Assembly: GCA_001804205.1 (NCBI GenBank) | Contig: MHFM01000038.1 | Span: 73,955-81,138 of the forward strand | Direction: 5' to 3' | Length of the DNA: 7,184 nucleotides | Origin: Omnitrophica bacterium RIFCSPLOWO2_01_FULL_45_10b | Lineage (GTDB): Bacteria; Omnitrophota; Omnitrophia; Omnitrophales; Danuiimicrobiaceae | Shown: in pieces, positions 4,901 through 7,184 of the stretch | Position numbering within the stretch: the stretch's first letter is position 1 | Layout: each line of letters begins with the position of its first letter | Translations under genes and position numbers: made by a program | The notes under the pieces: generated by a model | The model's database searches: none | Told to the model about the DNA's origin: nothing | What the model saw: the letters and a program-made list of their open reading frames with translations, nothing else

Positions 4901-7184
4901 TAAACTATCTTTAAGCGCAAAACGAAAGATGTATTGTTTGGTAAAATCACCGGTCATTCCTTCTTGACCAATAACGTGCAAGCGATTGGGATCAAGTTTG
5001 AGGCCGATTTCTTCTTCAGATTCTCTTAAGATTTCTTCAAGATAGTTCTTCCCCGCTTCCACATGCCCGCTTACAGAAACAGACCAAGCATCCGGATAAA
5101 TATCTTTCTCAGGCCCTCGTTTCTGCATCAAAAGTTTTCCCTCACGATTGAATACAAATAAAATAACCGCTCGATGACGAGTTCCTGTAACATGGGCGTG
5201 CTCTCGAGTCACCCTCTGTCCTGTGACATGATCTTGTTCATCCACAATATCGAAATATTCCTCCGGCTCTGTCCGCAGTTCCGCGCGGACATTTCCTTGA
5301 AACGTCGAAAGGAGTTGTTGGTAAAGCGGAATAATGGAGGAAAGTTCAGGAATGTCGGCCGCTGTAATCTTCTTTTCCTGAAAACTTGCAATTCGTTTCA
5401 TCAATCCCTTTTCCAGCGCTGCAAGTTGAGTTTCATCCGATGGTATTTCTGGAATATAAGCTGCATATTCATAAAGATGTGCTCCTATTTTCGCGAAAAC
5501 CTTTCGTGCTGTTGCTGCGCCGCGCAATTCGTGGAAAGGAGCGTGCATAAAAATGATTTTCTCTGGACGAAAACCGCTTCTCTCAAGAAGTGCTAGGCTT
5601 TTTTCAGCATTTTCATCCATATTATGCGATTGGTCTTCAACAAGAATCGCGCCTTCTGGAACGCCAAGTGTGATAAGTTTTTCTTTATAAAGTACAGCTT
5701 CAGGCCTTATCATTTTCCCATCCAATGTTCCATAGTTTCCATCTTGGGCATCCTGAACTTCCTTTTTATAACGCCCGGAAACAAGAATTTTAGGGGCTCT
5801 TCCTTCATGATAAAGTCTTGCTGCCTCTTCGGGAACTTTCATGTCCGAACTTCCAAAGACCATGATGAGCTCTACTTTTTCTGGAAGCGGTTCGCGCTTC
5901 GCCATCAGACGAACCAACTCGGCAAGTAATCGTATCTTTAGTGATTGAGCTTTCGCGGGAAACTTTAATACACTGGAGGTAGGGGTTAACACAAACTCCT
6001 TTTCAACTTTTGCTCCACGCAGAAAATCATTGAAATGTTTTACCAATTGGAGTTTATCAACCGTAATAGTTCCGAACACTGTGTCTTTATTTTCACTCAC
6101 AACTTTAATCCATTCTGTTCGCTCTTCCTCATCGAGAGGTTTGAGGACCGCAGCTACAGATAGGTGGACAACGGGTAAAGCCTCTTGACCTGTAAATTTC
6201 CTTCTAAACTTTAAAACTTCATTATGAGTGTCATAGCCAAATATATTTACTCTTCCACCCACGAAATTAATGAAAGCACCTTTCAATTCAATTGCGACGG
6301 GCTTCGTTGTACCCGCCACTTCCTCAATCTTTTGCATTGCATTGGACCCGGCATCTTTAATCATGTTTGCGCGAAGCCAAGTAATGTGGGTAGCAAATGG
6401 GCTTTCAGGATAATCCAGATTAAAAACAACCTTCCCCCGTTGAGCTGCCTTGGTTTTTCTCACCGTAGAAACAAATGCCTCGGCTTTTTCTCGGAACACT
6501 TGTTCCTCGTTAACCGAAGGAACGGAAACGAGAGACCTGCTTGCAACGTCTGTGTCATTCAATATGGGTCGGCGCTGCGTCCGCTCCAAGCTCGCTTGGT
6601 CATATGGAAATGCAAGACCTTTTTTGAAATGCTCGGCATAAAACTCGCGACGATCTTTGCCGTCTAATTGACCACGAATTTCGGAGCGCTGTTGTTGCAT
6701 CTTGTTTGTCTTGCCAACTTTTTTAAGAACTCGAACAGGACCATAGCCGAACAAGATGCCTTTTTGCTCTACTGCCTGAACATCCTGATTCTTAAATATT
6801 TCTTCAAAAGATTTGCGCGCGCTTTCACTAATGGACTCTGGAAAAGTCAAAATTGATCCTCCCCAAGCATGCGAACCTTTTCCACTAACAATAACAGCTG
6901 CGTTTTGTTCGAGAATATCAGTAATGCTCATATGAAGACCGCGGTAAGCCTTGTTCAACCCCCAGTCAGTCGCATCTTCGGTCCCGACTTCGGTCCCGAC
7001 CTTTCCCAACTCGAAATGATAAACACTCTGCGTATGTTCAACTGCCCAATGCGAAACGTCAAAAGCTTTTTCCATGTAAATCTCAATGGGGTGGTGAATA
7101 TCGTCAAAAAAGGCAGGTCGTGAATCGGTAACACTTTTCTGAGGTTCAAGAGCATCTCTGCTTATGAAATATAAGGTCCTTGGC
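1943..7184 (-). CDS. Giant multidomain protein: 2H phosphoesterase-like, DUF218/YdcF-like, Nudix, and fucose-1-P guanylyltransferase-like domains (5' end outside window)
   Basis: At least 1746 residues. Numbering is from the Met at 7075, with 36 more in-frame codons before it. Residues 1-125 are unrecognised. About 214-355 resembles a 2H phosphoesterase, with HIT at 230-232 and HLS at 304-306. About 400-545 is DUF218/YdcF-like (VFGSSD, ILVSGR, GVPEGAILVEDQSHNMDENA, FMHAPFHELRG). About 603-725 is Nudix, nearest to YfcD/IDI types (DPxxW-like YPDAW, then GHVEAGK and RESEEEIG at 670-691). About 726-888 is unrecognised. About 920-1265 resembles the pyrophosphorylase part of fucokinase/FPGT: a first Rossmann-like segment with GTVADT, then SGFGTRMP, GKGFLPLPG and D1050. 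A hexapeptide-type beta-helix follows at about 1270-1345. About 1545-1700 is an unrecognised alpha/beta region. R-[SA]-E-[IL]-R occurs at 130, 597, 891 and 1489. There is no signal peptide or TM segment, so it is probably cytoplasmic. The Met at 7075 lacks a ribosome binding site and is probably internal. Individual domain calls rest on motif reading; exact substrates are unknown. Confidence 0.85.
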   Translation of the reverse strand, partial: PRTLYFISRDALEPQKSVTDSRPAFFDDIHHPIEIYMEKAFDVSHWAVEHTQSVYHFELGKVGTEVGTEDATDWGLNKAYRGLHMSITDILEQNAAVIVSGKGSHAWGGSILTFPESISESARKSFEEIFKNQDVQAVEQKGILFGYGPVRVLKKVGKTNKMQQQRSEIRGQLDGKDRREFYAEHFKKGLAFPYDQASLERTQRRPILNDTDVASRSLVSVPSVNEEQVFREKAEAFVSTVRKTKAAQRGKVVFNLDYPESPFATHITWLRANMIKDAGSNAMQKIEEVAGTTKPVAIELKGAFINFVGGRVNIFGYDTHNEVLKFRRKFTGQEALPVVHLSVAAVLKPLDEEERTEWIKVVSENKDTVFGTITVDKLQLVKHFNDFLRGAKVEKEFVLTPTSSVLKFPAKAQSLKIRLLAELVRLMAKREPLPEKVELIMVFGSSDMKVPEEAARLYHEGRAPKILVSGRYKKEVQDAQDGNYGTLDGKMIRPEAVLYKEKLITLGVPEGAILVEDQSHNMDENAEKSLALLERSGFRPEKIIFMHAPFHELRGAATARKVFAKIGAHLYEYAAYIPEIPSDETQLAALEKGLMKRIASFQEKKITAADIPELSSIIPLYQQLLSTFQGNVRAELRTEPEEYFDIVDEQDHVTGQRVTREHAHVTGTRHRAVILFVFNREGKLLMQKRGPEKDIYPDAWSVSVSGHVEAGKNYLEEILRESEEEIGLKLDPNRLHVIGQEGMTGDFTKQYIFRFALKDSLNIQTPLNDVRQQLIAEQLLPNQNDSHRIIWHVHANPSTGIVTVYLYVIQREAETTLDKMKERAKAILEQHVGPVEERFLLNRDNRTHYAYVLTEAEEALIQTKIEQLAAQTTAGETAEVVALDYKTTNEVLAEFHERPERFSEVPLFLENTEIRQSLEAAVPDVFRSELRSTKHSIRKNIAKQKKMLEAALKDPSKDFDMIVVSVNPKFLYQAQEVLGDLKGKVYHPEKKLVIVPTEPQGTVADTIYTVDQALKESIGPNYHLTDLHGKRIVVINMSGFGTRMPSDFGKGFLPLPGNRTFLEQVLRQRFYYLDSNFEGVIALSIDGVKAPQNAIKLGTSGIQVLGHVMSAKDERVGELGLFVVDNPFKKGAKPIKFAFEKLERDLRDSYMARQIITHQYVNVSQADYAFRWEAFVWLRGRIDEIKKMLKERFDHSGKPYRDDDMLYNWAEHLFEPAFLTGELVEEYKQRLAKRVGPIDDALFNQLQSIAIEAHQRFGMEFVEEGPEALYLHTNRPDQYYDFILNLLSSSNVQDMFDLHMVRGKVVDQRGYISPTIFSNQVEDGAVISNSVIDPGVRIKAAVVFNSALAAGTLINEQAAVVNSAGKFIVPKGSIVDSVVAPPEGLQVKPGTFTRGYLIREADNKLKTIIVSIPIKIALEDSNDVRVGDLKTKIQGRRMSELAVFPRDLFRTDLIPELAEEAPGKYSFDELRIMIDRNFAWQVRKGLMQAIALPDNNSLISPTIYRAALITEELRYMIENEKLNDRSELREQKEQPLKQALTGLVVQKAQLAQIELRRLIASKNVEAMTALDQQIQKGINELVGAISITDMRTKPVLVSKWMDTDIAGLNTIVELLPKGGQIYLVVPEEKLVEAQGLHGQLPVELREQTHLVRTMAEAVEAIALPRIDYKNSKQLVIPAEALNPVFGVPLLKAGAELLKKGIPLVIVTRPDSVVPGIPMVDARSYLSELAKSWEADHLAKEAQARAA
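3041..4318 (-). other. Fucose-1-phosphate guanylyltransferase-like domain plus beta-helix within the giant protein
   Basis: Residues about 920-1345. The order of motifs follows the FPGT/fucokinase pyrophosphorylase family: FDMIVVSVNPKFLYQAQEVL, then a GTVADT turn before a helix, then KRIVVINMSGFGTRMP with GKGFLPLPG, then VIALSIDG with a candidate metal-binding D1050. Next come ELGLFVVD and FAFEKLERDL. A hexapeptide-like stretch (GYISPTIFSNQVEDGAVISN and onward, about 1273-1345) resembles the left-handed beta-helix that ends many sugar nucleotidyltransferases. The exact sugar is not readable; a GlgC-like or other hexose-1-phosphate activity is possible. Confidence 0.6.
4901..5269 (-). other. 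Nudix hydrolase domain within the giant protein
   Basis: Residues about 603-725. EEYFDIVDEQDHVTGQRVTR, then HRAVILFVFNREGKLLMQKR and DIYPDAWSVSVSGHVEAGK, match the YfcD/isopentenyl-diphosphate-isomerase-like branch of Nudix proteins. The Nudix box begins at G670. The metal-binding core R684-E685 with E688-E689 is intact, but the first box glutamate is K676 and the usual hydrophobic after RE is S686. Probable substrate: a nucleotide diphosphate derivative or prenyl-type diphosphate. Confidence 0.85.
5441..5878 (-). other. DUF218/YdcF-like domain within the giant protein
   Basis: Residues about 400-545. The domain follows the YdcF/SanA/ElyC pattern: a hydrophobic strand ending in a Gly-Ser loop (VELIMVFGSSD), a helix with AARLYHEGRAPKI, the strand LVSGR, a helix leading to LGVPEGAILVEDQSHNMDENA, and a strand ending in APFHELRGAATARKVF. 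Family members are often membrane-anchored proteins linked to envelope or S-adenosylmethionine binding. Here the domain lacks an anchor and sits inside a fusion. Confidence 0.72.
6011..6436 (-). other. 2H phosphoesterase-like (LigT/CPDase fold) domain within the giant protein
   Basis: Residues about 214-355. Two H-x-[ST] motifs, H230-I-T and H304-L-S, lie 74 residues apart, each in a hydrophobic strand context (FATHITWL, PVVHLSVA). This is the hallmark of the 2H superfamily, which includes RNA 2',3'-cyclic phosphodiesterases. A final strand before KLQLVKH fits the fold. The similarity rests on the motif pair and spacing; overall sequence likeness is weak. Confidence 0.5.
6977..7000. repeat. 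Perfect 12-bp tandem duplication in the giant gene
   Basis: TTCGGTCCCGAC occurs twice in direct succession (6977-6988 and 6989-7000). On the coding strand it encodes VGTE twice (residues about 26-33). It is in frame, so it adds four residues without breaking the gene. Confidence 0.85.

Larger units (their letters stand above)
2597..6688 (-). repeat. Four dispersed RSELR-type pentapeptide elements in the giant protein
   Basis: RSEIR at 6688-6674 (residue 130), RAELR at 5287-5273 (597), RSELR at 4405-4391 (891) and RSELR at 2611-2597 (1489). They use different codons (CGCTCCGAAATTCGT, CGCGCGGAACTGCGG, CGTTCTGAACTTCGT, CGCTCGGAATTACGT), so they are kept at the protein level and are not recent DNA copies. 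The second and third lie within 30 residues of the start of the Nudix and nucleotidyltransferase domains. The fourth starts the unrecognised C-terminal part, and the first lies before the 2H-like segment. Confidence 0.65.

Noticed and set aside
5174..6856. Several plus-strand ORFs of 60-147 codons across the giant gene
   Set aside because: They are antisense shadows of the long minus-strand frame, Cys/Phe/His-rich, with no recognisable domains and no start signals.
1..7184. CRISPR arrays, tRNA or rRNA genes, insertion-sequence ends
   Set aside because: No regularly spaced repeats, cloverleaf-like sequence, transposase frame or terminal inverted repeats were seen on either strand.

Overview
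The window reads as a piece of a bacterial chromosome with every recognisable gene on the minus strand. In minus-strand order, from high to low coordinates, it holds the 3' part of a very large multidomain gene, a RelE/Phd-type toxin-antitoxin pair, a small two-TM HAMP protein, and the 5' end of nusA, which runs off the low-coordinate edge. The style suggests an uncultured Gram-negative lineage. Candidatus Omnitrophota (PVC superphylum) is my best guess, from the 'RIAGP-YRF' HAMP protein, the short-form NusA N-terminus, and a giant fusion protein with RSELR-like separators. That placement rests on remembered family resemblance, not on a search.

7184-1943: one open frame with at least 1746 codons before its stop. 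It remains open to the window edge, so the gene probably starts outside the window. Within it I recognise a 2H-phosphoesterase-like segment (two H-x-[ST] motifs), a DUF218/YdcF-like domain, a YfcD/IDI-like Nudix domain, and a fucose-1-phosphate-guanylyltransferase-like nucleotidyltransferase followed by a left-handed beta-helix. The N-terminal portion, a segment after the Nudix domain and the C-terminal alpha/beta portion are not recognised. A pentapeptide R-[SA]-E-[IL]-R occurs four times, each with different codons. Three copies lie just before recognised or distinct domains and one lies upstream of the 2H segment. This polyprotein-like layout is the most interesting thing here.

1876-1236: an autoregulated toxin-antitoxin operon with a GTGA overlap and a palindromic operator in its promoter. 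The antitoxin start is at 1819, not at the upstream ATG.

1208-593: a 191-residue membrane HAMP protein with no visible output domain. Its promoter-like TATAAT box lies so close to the ATG that the transcript would be nearly leaderless.

550-1: nusA with a strong sigma-70 promoter (TTGACA, 17 bp, TAAAAT). An intrinsic-terminator hairpin lies between that promoter and the Shine-Dalgarno, an arrangement that suggests attenuation, possibly by NusA itself. No rimP gene is adjacent.

The genes do not form one obvious pathway. The large protein combines activities that act on nucleotides, phosphodiesters and activated sugars. The toxin-antitoxin module looks like an insertion between it and the housekeeping nusA region.
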